Source of the DNA: Galeopsis tetrahit
Taxonomy: Eukaryota; Streptophyta; Magnoliopsida; Lamiales; Lamiaceae
Direction of reading: 5' to 3'
Length of the DNA: 64,000 bases
Assembly (NCBI GenBank): GCA_963675135.1
Contig: OY776122.1
Location: forward strand, 18,850,881-18,914,880
Of this stretch, positions 20,273-29,901 are shown piece after piece. The stretch's first letter is position 1. Each line of letters begins with the position of its first letter. Position numbers and translations under genes: made by a program. Below the pieces are notes generated by a model, which saw only the letters and a program-made list of their open reading frames with translations, was not told where the DNA came from and did not search any database.

Positions 20273-21938
20273 GCTACACCTGTGAAAAAGATTCAACAGT
20301 CAAACCATGTGATTGGCTTCTGCACTGCCGTTATTTTTGAGGTCCTCGGACTTGTTACTATTGATAGTGATACTGTTAAGAGAATTCTTCCGTATGTGCA
20401 TTCTGGGCTGCAAGTTGGTGCTAAAGGACTGAACCAGAAGGTAAAGTCCCAGCATAATCTTTCGTGCTTATCCTTAGCCAAGTAGATGTTTTACATTCTT
20501 AGAGAAGGGCTTCTTCTACTCAATATGCAGGCTGCAGCTTTAATGATTGTGAGTTTACTAGCCCAAAAGGCAGCTTTAGCACCCAATGTTGTCAAAAGCT
20601 TGTTGCATTTGGTAGCTGACATGGCTAAGGAAGAAGCAAAAGGAGGTGACTTGCGGTGGTTACGCATGTCATTTATGACCGTAATCTCCATTGTTCAGGT
20701 ATTGCCTCATGTTGTAATTTTTAAAGAGAAAAATGAGATGCCATATTACTACCTTGTTGATGCATAATAGGAGTATAGGGCAAGTTTTTGTTTGCTTCCT
20801 TTGTGATGACTTATGGATAGCATGCACAATAAAGTTTATTACGTGGATTACCTTGACCAATCACTATCCTTGTGTGTATTCTCTAGCTTCAATCTGTGAA
20901 ATCAATCCCCAAGAAGACAGTGGAGGTCTTAAATGAAATCAGGTAATTGAACACATACACACACATTTATATATATATATATCTCAATCTCTGTTGCCCG
21001 ATCTGTCATTCTCTAAAATTTGAAGTATCTGAAGATTGAGTTTCTTACCTTTCCCTGTTGATTTTGCAGGGATATTTCGGGAATCCTTTCAGGGTTGATG
21101 AGGGAGTTCAATATTGACAAATTCTTAGCTGTGTTTCTGGAGTCCTTAATTTAGTGGTTGGTGATGCTCTCTTTATCTTTATAGTCAATAATCTAACTCT
21201 TATTTTAATCAGATAAAATATTTTGCTTTACAGTGCTTCTGATGATCTGTGCTATAGCTCTTTATTGTCAATAGCTCTTTATTGTCAATAATAAAGACTG
21301 TTCCTGTGAATGCCCATGTTAATCGCATAGTCTCTAGACTTCTTGCTGCCCATTTAGTGATATCTCAGGGTGCATCTGAATTAGGTTTGTATTCTTGCTC
21401 ATTTTAACTTTGAATATTCTAGATGACTTTTACTAATGTTAGTCCTATGCAATTTTGGCCCCTTTTTATTAGGGAGCCATGACAAACAAATTTTGATTTA
21501 CATATGTGAGATGTATCCGGTTGAATCACGGGAAGCCTTCTATAGTTTCTTGAAGGTCAGTTATTTCCTCTCTCTTTCTCTCTTTTCCTATTGATAAGTG
21601 GTGCTAATATCTTTTCAATTCTTGATTTGGAATTCTATAGGGCCCTAAGATACAGTCGAAGAAAGCCAAGTCAAACTATGATCTACTCTGTAAAATATTT
21701 GATGAACATCTGGACATGTCACAAGAAATACCCAATCCGAAGTTTCTTTTTGCACTTGAACATCCAGAGGTATCATTCTTAAGTGAAGTGTAAATTGGAA
21801 TGATACTTCAGTGACAATGTGCCTTTGATCTATTTACCTTTTGACATTTTCTCACGTATATAGGCTGAGATTCGAAGGTCAGCAGTCTTGGAGTTGGATG
21901 TAGTCAACATTCTAGGAGAGAAAGCTGCTGGCTCAAAG
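20273..21938 (+). pseudogene. HEATR1-like exons 5-12
   Basis: Exons: 5 20273-20440; 6 20531-20698; 7 20887-20942; 8 21070-21153; 9 21234-21384; 10 21473-21555; 11 21641-21769; 12 21864-21938. Exons 5-7 encode the U3snoRNP10-type region (V-I-G-F-C-T-A-V-I-F-E-V-L-G and A-L-M-I-V-S-L-L-A-Q-K). Exon 8 ends in TTA-ATT-TA and joins exon 9 as L-I-Y-A-S-D-D, so the apparent TAG at 21152 is split by the intron and is not a stop. Exon 9 carries a 17-bp duplication that shifts the frame; without it the exon reads through in phase. Confidence 0.88.
21256..21289. repeat. 17-bp frameshifting duplication in exon 9
   Basis: AGCTCTTTATTGTCAAT occurs twice in direct succession (21256-21272, 21273-21289). Seventeen is not a multiple of three, and the exon then runs into TAA TAA. 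Removing one copy restores a frame that matches the family and joins exon 10 in phase (L-G-S-H-D-K-Q). Confidence 0.9.
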
Positions 21939-22810
21939 GTAATACCTCACCGTCTTTCTCTCCATTTAGGTTAATATTATGTGCCACAAACTATTTGTTT
22001 TAAAACCTATCAAATTATTAGGCATCTTGTTGCCCTTCGTTTGATGTTGCTTCAACGTCTTGGGATAATCAGCCCTTGTTTGGTTTCATTTTGTTTTGAA
22101 AATCTAATTCTCTCTTTTGTACTATTTGAGAGTTGGAATCATGTTTGCTTTAATTGGTATTATCTCACTTGTATGCTAAAAACACTTTTGAACCCTATAT
22201 TTTCCATTTTCTTACTTATATTCTCAATTTAAAACCTGTAGAGAATGTGTGATTTGGGTTTATACGGGTCTTAAAATAATTCAAATTATAGGATTTGATA
22301 TCCTCCGAGGTGCACGCCTCAAAACTGCTCCCTACTAAACACAAAAAAAACATGCACAACCTATAAAAACTATGACTAAAACAAACATATTTTCTTATTT
22401 CACTTTAAAACCAATAAAAACACTTTTGGAACTAGCAAAAACAAGAATTGAAAATGATAATAAAGCCAAAAGAGGCTTTACTTTCTCAATAATACATAGG
22501 GATATAGAAGCACATTTGATTTTCTTGATATATTTTCTTCCCTTTGGCTAATAATGTCCAGTCATGGACATTGACCATATTTTGCAATTTATTTTGATTC
22601 CTATAATTGAAAACTAATACTAAGGCGCCGAATATTCACACCCACATTTCTTATAAATTGACCTACCTAATTTTTGGTACAATATTTTATCCTAGAAAAT
22701 CTTCATTTGTTCTTCATATTCACTTTAGCTTGTTGTTGACTAAGTGCTTCCAAGTTCCTGTTTTTATTTTTGCCTCATTTGGAATATGTGTAATCTTCTA
22801 TTTTTTCCAG
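21939..22810. other. Intron 12 (872 bp), AT-rich
   Basis: The longest intron so far, with no coding signal. Segments near 22065-22130 (CCTTGTTTGG...GAAAATCTAATT) resemble one in intron 19 (near 25765-25805, CCGTTTGTTTTC...GGAAATCTAAT). Both may be pieces of the same small transposon, but I cannot delimit it. Confidence 0.4.
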
Positions 22811-23895
22811 AAATTTTATGCCATTCAGGATGGACTACTTCGCCGGCTGTATGATGATGATGTAAATGTTGTATTGGCTGTTCTGAATTTGAAGAATTTG
22901 GCCGAAATTATAACTTCACCACTCCTTATGGAAGCATTACAACATATGGTTCAAAGATGCATTCAGATTTTGCTGTCAAGTGAGCATGCTGTTAACTATG
23001 ATTTCTTGTTTTTATTTGTGCTCTTGTTTCCTAGGTACTGAAACATTTGAGGCAGATGAGAAATATTGTTTCACAATTCACAGTGATTTTTAAGTGAAAA
23101 ATGTTTCGTCCAATTGTGCGTTACTTATTTATTCCTCAAGAAATAGTTATCAGGGGGTGCTTAGTTAGAAGGTTTGGGTGTTGAGGAATGGTAATGGAAA
23201 GGTAGGGTGAGTGATTTGTACTGCAGTACTATAATTTGTATTCCTCATTTTTCGGAACTAATAATTCCTAACCCAAACATGGGGTATCATACATACCCAT
23301 TCCATTCTTTATTACGAAGTATATAACAAAGCACCCGTCAAATCATGCATATTTACTTTCTTTGGACTCCCAAGATTCGTCCATAGATCTCTCTCATTCT
23401 TGAGGAAATGACAAAGAATGGGACCTAATGGTAAAGGTTTATCTGTCTGAAAGTTGTTGATATATTAATGGGATTTTGCCTATTTATATCTGAATTAAAA
23501 TTGTTGAATCTGTTGTAATTCCATCTTAGATATTCTCATATCAACTTATCCTCATTGTCTGCTTGGTGTTTGCAGGTAAATCAACGAGCACGTTGCTCAG
23601 TAATACTGCTTTATTGTGCCTGCAACAAGCTATAAACAATTTCAGAGATCATGAACAATTTGTGACGACATTAGCAACACTGATCTTTCCTTTACTCTTA
23701 GTTCAACCTAAGGTTTCCACTCTTCAAATTATTGTTTTTAATTCTTGCCTAATGTTATTGAGTTGCGTTGCTGAATAGTTTATATGTTTCTCCTGTCTTA
23801 ACCAGATTCAGAGATTGAACTTGAAGGCTTTGGAATTAGCTAAAGAATTGAACTGGCCTTTCTATGAGAACTTAGTCTTTCCAGGGATAGAGAAG
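22811..23895 (+). pseudogene. HEATR1-like exons 13-15
   Basis: Exon 13 22811-22979 (F-Y-A-I-Q-D-G-L-L-R-R-L-Y-D-D-D); exon 14 23576-23712; exon 15 23806-23895 (I-Q-R-L-N-L-K-A-L-E-L-A-K). All have GT-AG borders, correct phase and no internal stop. The helical, Leu-rich composition fits HEAT-type repeats. Intron 13 contains a MITE-like insertion. Confidence 0.87.
23153..23337. mobile_element. Small MITE-like element in intron 13
   Basis: About 185 bp with inverted ends GGGTGCTTAGTTA...TAACAAAGCACCC. A possible 3-bp duplication TCA flanks it (before 23153 and at 23338-23340). Size and ends fit a PIF/Harbinger-type MITE, but the expected TWA target is not seen, so the superfamily is uncertain. 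Confidence 0.55.
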
Positions 23896-24179
23896 GTAAG
23901 AGGATAGTATAAAGTGTTCATAAATTGCTTTACTGAAAGCATGTCTGCTTGTATTGTTACTCTAGGGTGTATCTGCATGTTCTATTTGTGCGTTGGTGCC
24001 TATTAATGACTGCGTTCATATGATTCTGTACAGTAGCCCAATTCTGTATACAGATGATATGTATGATATTTATTGAAGTGGCTTCTGACACATATTATGG
24101 CCCACGGTCACATTTTTATTTAAAAGGATCTGGAAAGTCAACAGTAGCACATTCTCATACTAATCTCAAATTGTTGCAG

Positions 24180-25591
24180 AAATTGGATCCTGGAAGCATA
24201 TCTTCAATTAATATTGAGAACATCACTAAGTTAGCGGAGACCTTCTCGTTAAGCCCTGAGGAACACATGCCATGGCTTGTCAAATGCAGCAACTCCCATG
24301 AGCTATCAAAGACTTTATTGTTTTTTATTGTGTTTCAGTCACTGAAGATGGGCAAATTTTCTCACTTTTTTATGCCGAAAGCATTTCACATGAAGTATCT
24401 TATATTGAAGTGCCCTTTCTGCCAATTACTATTGCTAATGACCCTGGATGTAAAAGTTCGAAAAATATCATCTACATTTTGGATTATGTAAAATTTAATG
24501 TACGGCGTTAGGCCAGTTTTGAAATTCAAGGATTCTTTCAGTTTGGGTGTGTGCTTAAATATGCAGTTTATGTGAGCAGTTGACCTTGTAATTGGGTTGC
24601 CTGCGCTCTGAAACTTTTAGTATTTTGAAGTAATTGAGTTCAGCTTTGTGTGTGTGCACTCAATAATTTATTTAAAAGTTTTTGCTTATGATCATCCATG
24701 ATTGATGTTCTATGTTCTCTCTGTATACTACCAGTATGTTCTTGACCACAGGTTAGTCTGCTTTAGAAAATGGTCAAAAGTTTTAATTTTTTTCTTCAGT
24801 TATATCGGTACTACATTAGTGAACTAATTCTTTTGTTATTCTATTCTTATTCAGTTCGTGATGAGATATGCACTTATATTGCATGTTTTCTTATTTTTTA
24901 AATCGCTGTTTCATTTGTCCTTAGTTTTTTTTTCCTCTGAGGTTTTCGGGAATTATTATATGTTTGGACTGCACTATTTCTTACTTCAATGGAGCCTTTA
25001 TGCCTAATATCTACTTTAATTTAATTTTGTTAGGTATTGGCCAGTTTTTTGCATTTTTGGATTTCTATTTTCCAATTCTCAAGAATGAGTGGGAAATGTT
25101 AGAATCACTGGGGATATCTGCAGAGCGGGTATGATAAATTTATGATACTGCATTCTTTATGATTTCAATTTCATGAACTAAATAGCAACTTCTGACTTCT
25201 ATTGTATGACTACCAGCCCAAGAAAAGAACCCTAGAAGATCTTCTGAAGACTGACATCGAAGACGTCAACGCAGATATTCTTCTGTGCTTGTTTATGAGT
25301 TTATCTGAAGCTTTTATTGCAACAGCACCTGATGATGCATCTTTGGTTTGTGATGCTGCACCAACTTAGTAGCATATTGATGTATGCAAGTGTGTTACAT
25401 GAACCATTATCTGACATTAAACTTCCATTTGTTCCAGGATATGAATGGGAAGTGGGCATCCACACTTGAGAATCTATTTACATTCTTTGCATGTAACACT
25501 GGAGGTGCTTTCAAGAAACATCTGGAATGCCTACTTACAAAGTACAAGATCTCTTCGATTCGAATAATGTTGAAACTGTTCACAGGAGAAG
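24180..25591 (+). pseudogene. HEATR1-like exons 16-19
   Basis: Exon 16 24180-24351; 17 25034-25128; 18 25217-25345; 19 25439-25591. Exon 16 (K-L-D-P-G-S-I-S-S-I-N) follows exon 15 in phase, but homologues have about 70 more residues here. Exon 16 appears to end ATGG|GCAAAT: joining there gives K-M-G-I-G-Q-F-F in phase with exon 17, so this intron would use a GC donor. Exons 17-19 are clean (F-P-I-L-K-N-E-W; L-E-D-L-L-K-T-D-I-E-D; L-E-N-L-F-T-F-F-A). Confidence 0.82.
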
Positions 25592-25812
25592 GTTTGGCTC
25601 GTCCCTAGTTATATGTTGGCATTTTCTTTCCATTATTCTAGTCTCATCAGTTCTCATGGATCTATTTGATGAGAATTAACTATTATGATCTTTCAAAGTG
25701 GAGCTTGGTGTGCCTGAACCATTTGACAAATCTGTATGAGTATAAAAACAAGCACACCATGCTCCGTTTGTTTTCTAATTGTCTTTTTTGTTTTGGAAAT
25801 CTAATATCACAG

Positions 25813-27084
25813 GGGTTCCATATGCTACTCAAATTGAGAGTCTTCATTCCTTCTCAAATATTTGTTCTCAATTAGATGAGACTTTAGCTTGCCAACTCCT
25901 TGCGGATTTCCCATCACTTCTTGTTCCACTAGCAAGTGATAACCAGGTTTCAGACTTTATCCTTCTGCTTCTCTTCACTATTCATTTATTGGTGATCAAT
26001 AGAGCTTTTACTTTCAGAAAACTGTTTCTAAAATGTTTAGATTTATATTTGATCCCATAATTTGTAATTTACTATGTCGTTTTTGTCGTACTGAATCACT
26101 GATACTCTTCCTCTCGAACTAAGAATGTGAGGGTGGCTGCCATGAGCTGCATGGAAGGGTTATTTGCATTGTGGGCCCACATCAATAGGAAAGGTATGCA
26201 GTGACACTGTATGCTATTACTCAAATTCTTTGTTTTAAAATGACAATTTTGACCCAATTGTATTTGCAGCCAACAATGGAGTTCCTTTGCATTTTAATGG
26301 AGAGCTGTTGCGCTTAATTATTAAACAGAAGAAGATGATATTATCGGACAACAATATTCTTGCCTCTTTCTTCACATCTCTGCTGAATTCATCGCCTGAA
26401 AGCCTTCTGGTGCATCGGGATGTTGGAAAGAGGTTGACTTTTGATTGTGTTGGTTGTCTGTTTCCTATTTCCATAATTGTGCATTATCATGCTAAATATA
26501 CATACAGTAATATTTGTAGTCTAAACTTCACCAAGAACTTTTTTTAATTATTTTGAACTGCTACTTTGGGACTAAAAAAACTGGGATTTCTTGAGTTTTA
26601 GCTATAGAAAGGTGACCTGGACTTGTTTTTGCTTTATGTCCTGTCCATTCATAATGTTTTGACCTGAATTTTCAGATTTGATGAGTCCACCAAGGAAGAT
26701 ATCCTGGTATTTATGCTCAAGCATGCTCTTGAACTTCCATCCTTTGCCAAGGTTTGTTTTCCTCTTTTCAGTCACTTTTTTTCCCTAACTAAATCACAAT
26801 CAGAGAGGGCATTTCTATTAATTTATATATAAATAGATACTAATTTCTTTAGATGCACATCATGCACTACTCAATTATGTGTAAATTTTTCTCTGCGTTC
26901 TTCATGACAGCTGAAGATTCTAACTTTGATCAAAGGTGCTGGAAGTAAACTCGTTTCTATTTCTGGGGCGAGATCATTATTAAATGATCTTTTGGAAAGT
27001 CGTCGTCAATATTATATTGGGGATGGAAAACGATGCAATAAGTTGTCACAAAATGAAGTTGACATACTGTGCCTTTTGCTGGAG
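25813..27084 (+). pseudogene. HEATR1-like exons 20-24
   Basis: Exon 20 25813-25946 (Q-I-E-S-L-H-S-F-S-N-I-C); 21 26124-26193; 22 26270-26432 (Q-K-K-M-I-L-S-D-N-N-I-L-A-S-F); 23 26676-26751; 24 26911-27084 (D-L-L-E-S-R-R-Q-Y-Y). All junctions keep phase, all borders are GT-AG and there are no stops. This is the best-preserved part of the gene. Confidence 0.88.
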
Positions 27085-27177
27085 GTACATTTCCTAAGAT
27101 GTGTTTTAACTGTTGTGCTTGTAAATTGTAATTCAAATTTCAAATGAGTCTTCATATATAAACTTTTTATGTCTCAG

Positions 27178-27495
27178 AGCTGTACAAGAACAACTTCATC
27201 TGATGAAGTGCATGACCTTGGTGATGGAATAGAAAGAGGTATTTTGGTTGCCACTATAATTTTGGAAATGAATGTTTAAATGCCCCTCAAAAGTGAGTAA
27301 ATAAATGCGAAACATATAAAATGCCGTTAATCCTGCCGTGGCCCAAGCTATTATTGCGAAACTCGGCGAATACAACCAACTATCGTTAAGAATTTCATCT
27401 TTTGACCAAAAACAAGCAAGCGGCGGAATACCACAAAGAGAAAGTGTACCTAATAAAAAAGAGGTTTTGGTGATGTCATATTGAAGGCTTTATGG
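27178..27495 (+). pseudogene. HEATR1-like exon 25, split by plastid DNA
   Basis: The exon opens T-R-T-T-S-S-D-E-V-H-D-L-G-D-G-I after the acceptor at 27177. It changes abruptly into antisense ndhF, then resumes at about 27478 as I-L-K-A-L-W, ending at a GTCAGC donor (27496). Joining the outer parts gives the arrangement of homologues (acidic stretch, then L-L-K-A-L), and the next exon (V-N-D-S-D-D-P-A-V-V) follows in phase. Confidence 0.8.
27230..27480 (-). pseudogene. ndhF: Plastid ndhF fragment in nuclear exon (NUPT)
   Basis: The minus strand encodes L-G-T-L-S-L-C-G-I-P-P-L-A-C-F, W-S-K-D-E-I-L-N-D-S-W-L-Y, A-I-I-A-W-A-T-A-G-L-T-A-F, Y-M-F-R-I-Y and L-T-F-E-G-H-L-N, the conserved membrane part of plastid NDH subunit 5 (ndhF). 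The frame is essentially intact, so transfer was recent. It is about 250 bp and cannot function here. It lies antisense inside exon 25 of the HEATR1-like gene. The left edge shares GAATAGAAA with the exon, compatible with microhomology joining. Edges are accurate to a few bases. Confidence 0.92.
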
Positions 27496-28078
27496 GTCAG
27501 CAGCTTTTGTATACACCTGCTTTCTATTCTTTTGTTGTATCTTTCCATCTTATCTGTGTTTGCATTTTCAGGTTAATGATTCAGATGACCCTGCAGTTGT
27601 GGAGCCATGTATGACAATTTTGAGAAATTTAAGCAGTTCCCTTTACGGTGATATGAAGACTGAAACTCAGGTTGCTTTCATCTTCCATGTTTAACAGGAT
27701 TCAGTATTTCAAATTTACGTATATACAAATTTAGATGCATCACAAAAACCCGTGGACTAAGAAATTAGAGCTTCAATAAAGATAGATTTCATTCAAAAAA
27801 TTGAAGCTAGCCTGCATACAAATTTATTTCTCTCTGGGGAAATATATTACACACCATGTGTTCTTGTGTATTAGTTTGCTGTCCAATAACTATTAATTTT
27901 TTTCTTGTTTCATGGTTTGCAGGAGCTGATCTTCCGAAACCTCTTGGTTCTGTTTAGAAGTGCCAGTGGTGGTATACAGAATTCCACTAGAGATACCTTA
28001 TTACGAATCAATGTTGGTTCCGTTACCTTTGTTTTTAAGATTTTAGCGTCCTTAATTTTAATGATCTCATGCCTCACT

Positions 28079-28177
28079 TCAGTTGATTCCATCATGTATA
28101 TATACAAATGATAATATAAATTTTTTCTGACCTTTGCTCACGAGTATGAGTCAGTTGATTCCATCATGTATATATAC
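28079..28177. repeat. Spaced direct repeat in intron 27
   Basis: About 26 bp beginning CAGTTGATTCCATCATG occurs at 28080 and again 72 bp later at 28152. The intervening sequence is not otherwise repeated. It resembles the other duplication scars in this gene. Confidence 0.8.
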
Positions 28178-28473
28178 TCATGGTTGTCCAAGGGTATTGA
28201 ATATGAGAAAAATTGCATGATACTCTATTGTCTTCAAGGAGCTCGGAGTTAATCATGTTGTTTAAGATTCTTCATCCTTATGGTGGTGCTAAGTATATTT
28301 TTCAAATTGTTTTCTCATATGATGCAATAGATGACTTATCCACAAATCTTGCAGCTTAATTGCTCAATTGTTGGACGGGTTCTTGATTCCATTTTGGATC
28401 AGAAAGCTTATTCTGTTGGCTCACGACATGGGAAGAAGCAAAAGAAATCAGCCAAACATCAGGATCCTGATCA

Positions 28474-28595
28474 ATTTAATGATGCACCCCAAAACAGAGA
28501 AAACATGTTAGCTTTGCTAAGTTCTCTTCTAGATATTTAATGATGCACCCCAAAACAAAGAAAACATGTTAGCTTTGCTAAGTTCTCTTCTAGAT
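28474..28595. repeat. 61-bp frameshifting tandem duplication in exon 28
   Basis: Two adjacent 61-bp units (28474-28534, 28535-28595) starting ATTTAATGATGCACCCCAAA, differing at one or two positions. The protein segment M-L-A-L-L-S-S-L-L-D is encoded twice in different frames, with TAA between (28538). One unit restores L-L-D-V-L-L-M-K-K-D-I as in homologues. Confidence 0.93.
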
Positions 28596-28627
28596 GTGTT
28601 GCTGATGAAAAAAGACATAGATAACAG

Positions 28628-29097
28628 GTTTGCTGTTCATGATCTCTGTAAAAGTAAATTTTTGTACAGTTTGGTGGCATGTGTATGTTTGTTTCTGACT
28701 ATAGGGCGGGATTGGGAGAATCCATTTTTGTATGTTTGGTTGATAAGATGTTGTAGGGTAGAATGAAGAAAAGGTAAGTGAAAGTTGAATTATTATATTG
28801 TGGGAAATAAAGGTGCGTGTAAGTGATAGTGGAATTATTATACTGTGAGAAATAATGGTGTGTGTTATTTGGGAAAAGAAAAGTATAAGAGAGAGAATGT
28901 AAGAGAGTGTAGGTATTATAGGTTAGGATTTCGGTGGATTTTGAAATTTTGCTTTCATAATCCTACAAGCAATCACGCATATGATTTTGGAAGTAAAACT
29001 CTTGCTTTGCTAGTCCAGAAACAAACATACCTGTCTGATAATTTTTTTGACTGGTGTATTGTTAAAGACGATGATTCTAATCACATTTTTTTGTACA
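28628..29097. other. Intron 28 (about 470 bp)
   Basis: Contains an imperfect ~55-60-bp tandem repeat at about 28780-28865 (GTGAGAAATAATGGTGTGTG against GTGGGAAATAAAGGTGCGTG, with GAATTATTATA between). Purine-rich to about 28920. It may be a degraded MITE; the ends were not identified. Confidence 0.45.
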
Positions 29098-29583
29098 ACT
29101 TCACTTGTCGGTCCCCTATTTAAGCTCCTTCGACTGATATTTACGAATGATGAGTGGATGTCTAAAGCGACAGACCAAGACAAACTGCTTGTAGCTTCAT
29201 CTGATTCTCATCAGGGTGATTCTGATTCAACCGCTTACATTGAGCAGACTCTGCTATTGACTTTGGAAGATATCTGTGTTTCCATCAGAAATGATATTTC
29301 ACAAAAGGTCTTTACTGCCTTTATTTTCTAAATTTCGTGTTTTTAGACTTGGCACAGCTTCTCTCTCTTCCCCTGCTCATTACTTACATCTGTTTCATAT
29401 CAGGATATCATTCAGAATATTGACCCGCAACTTGTGGTGAGTCGTGCACGTTCTTCAAGCAATGCTATAACCCGCAATTGCACCTTCTCGTTGATCACTA
29501 CTCTTGTAAAGATCATACCTGACAAAGTTTTGGACCAAGTATTTGATATTCTTGCTACAATTGGGGAATCTACTGTAGTTCAG

Positions 29584-29901
29584 GTTGGTTTGTCTCCTAC
29601 CTAATTTTTTTTACCTCAATACATCTATTTATATATGAAATAAATATTTCCAAATTATTACCCCATTTACCTATCAAAGTACTCGATCCGACACCTATAC
29701 TCCTATAGTATTAGCTTTTGCCTCCCACTAAAACATTCCCACTTATTTATATTTGATAGTATTAAATAAAAATTTAGAAAATTTATTATCTGGACCCAAG
29801 ATAAATTGATTTCACATTACTTTCCTCCCTTAAAAAAAGAACAACCATGATTTCATTTATTTTCATCCTCCTTACATCCCTGAAGCACAAAAAAAAAAGC
29901 A
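29584..29901. other. Start of intron 30, then junction with satellite
   Basis: A GT donor at 29584 and about 300 bp of AT-rich intron-like sequence, ending in CTGAAGCACAAAAAAAAAAG. No further exon. Satellite monomer sequence begins directly after the A run, at about 29902 (CAATTTCCCACTGAATTGG). Confidence 0.6.

Larger units (their letters stand above)
19331..29583 (+). pseudogene. HEATR1 (UTP10): HEATR1/UTP10-like U3 snoRNP HEAT-repeat protein, 3'-truncated pseudogene
   Basis: The family scaffolds the U3 snoRNP/small-subunit processome in the nucleolus and is needed for early 18S pre-rRNA processing. Thirty exons can be followed in phase, about 3.9 kb or 1,300 codons; plant homologues are about 2,100-2,200 residues. 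The start is M-A-A-T-S-I-S-S-Q-L-Q-A-L-K at 19331. The U3snoRNP10-type domain is in exons 5-7. The C-terminal BP28CT-type domain is missing. Coding lesions are a frameshifting deletion in exon 2, a 17-bp duplication in exon 9, a plastid insertion in exon 25 and a 61-bp duplication in exon 28. About 70 residues found in homologues are not seen between exons 15 and 16. Other exons lack stops, so decay looks recent. Alternatives are an expressed but mis-assembled gene, or a duplicate beside an intact copy elsewhere. Confidence 0.9.
27572..29583 (+). pseudogene. HEATR1-like exons 26-30
   Basis: Exon 26 27572-27670; 27 27923-28012 (L-I-F-R-N-L-L-V-L-F-R-S-A-S); 28 28355-28627; 29 ~29098-29307; 30 29404-29583 (S-R-A-R-S-S-S-N-A-I-T-R-N). 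Exon 28 includes a basic stretch (G-K-K-Q-K-K-S-A-K-H) and a 61-bp frameshifting duplication. Exon 29 (S-L-V-G-P-L-F-K-L-L) has no AG directly before its expected start (TACAACT), so its acceptor may be mutated. Exon 30 ends at CAG|GTTGGT. No later exon is in the window. Confidence 0.85.

Noticed and set aside
21150..21156. In-frame TAG at the end of exon 8
   Set aside because: The intron donor falls inside the codon; splicing gives L-I-Y-A-S-D-D, which matches the family, so it is not a stop.
22607..23041. 144-codon open frame taken as a separate gene
   Set aside because: Its first half is intron 12; only 22811-22979 is coding, as exon 13 of the HEATR1-like gene.
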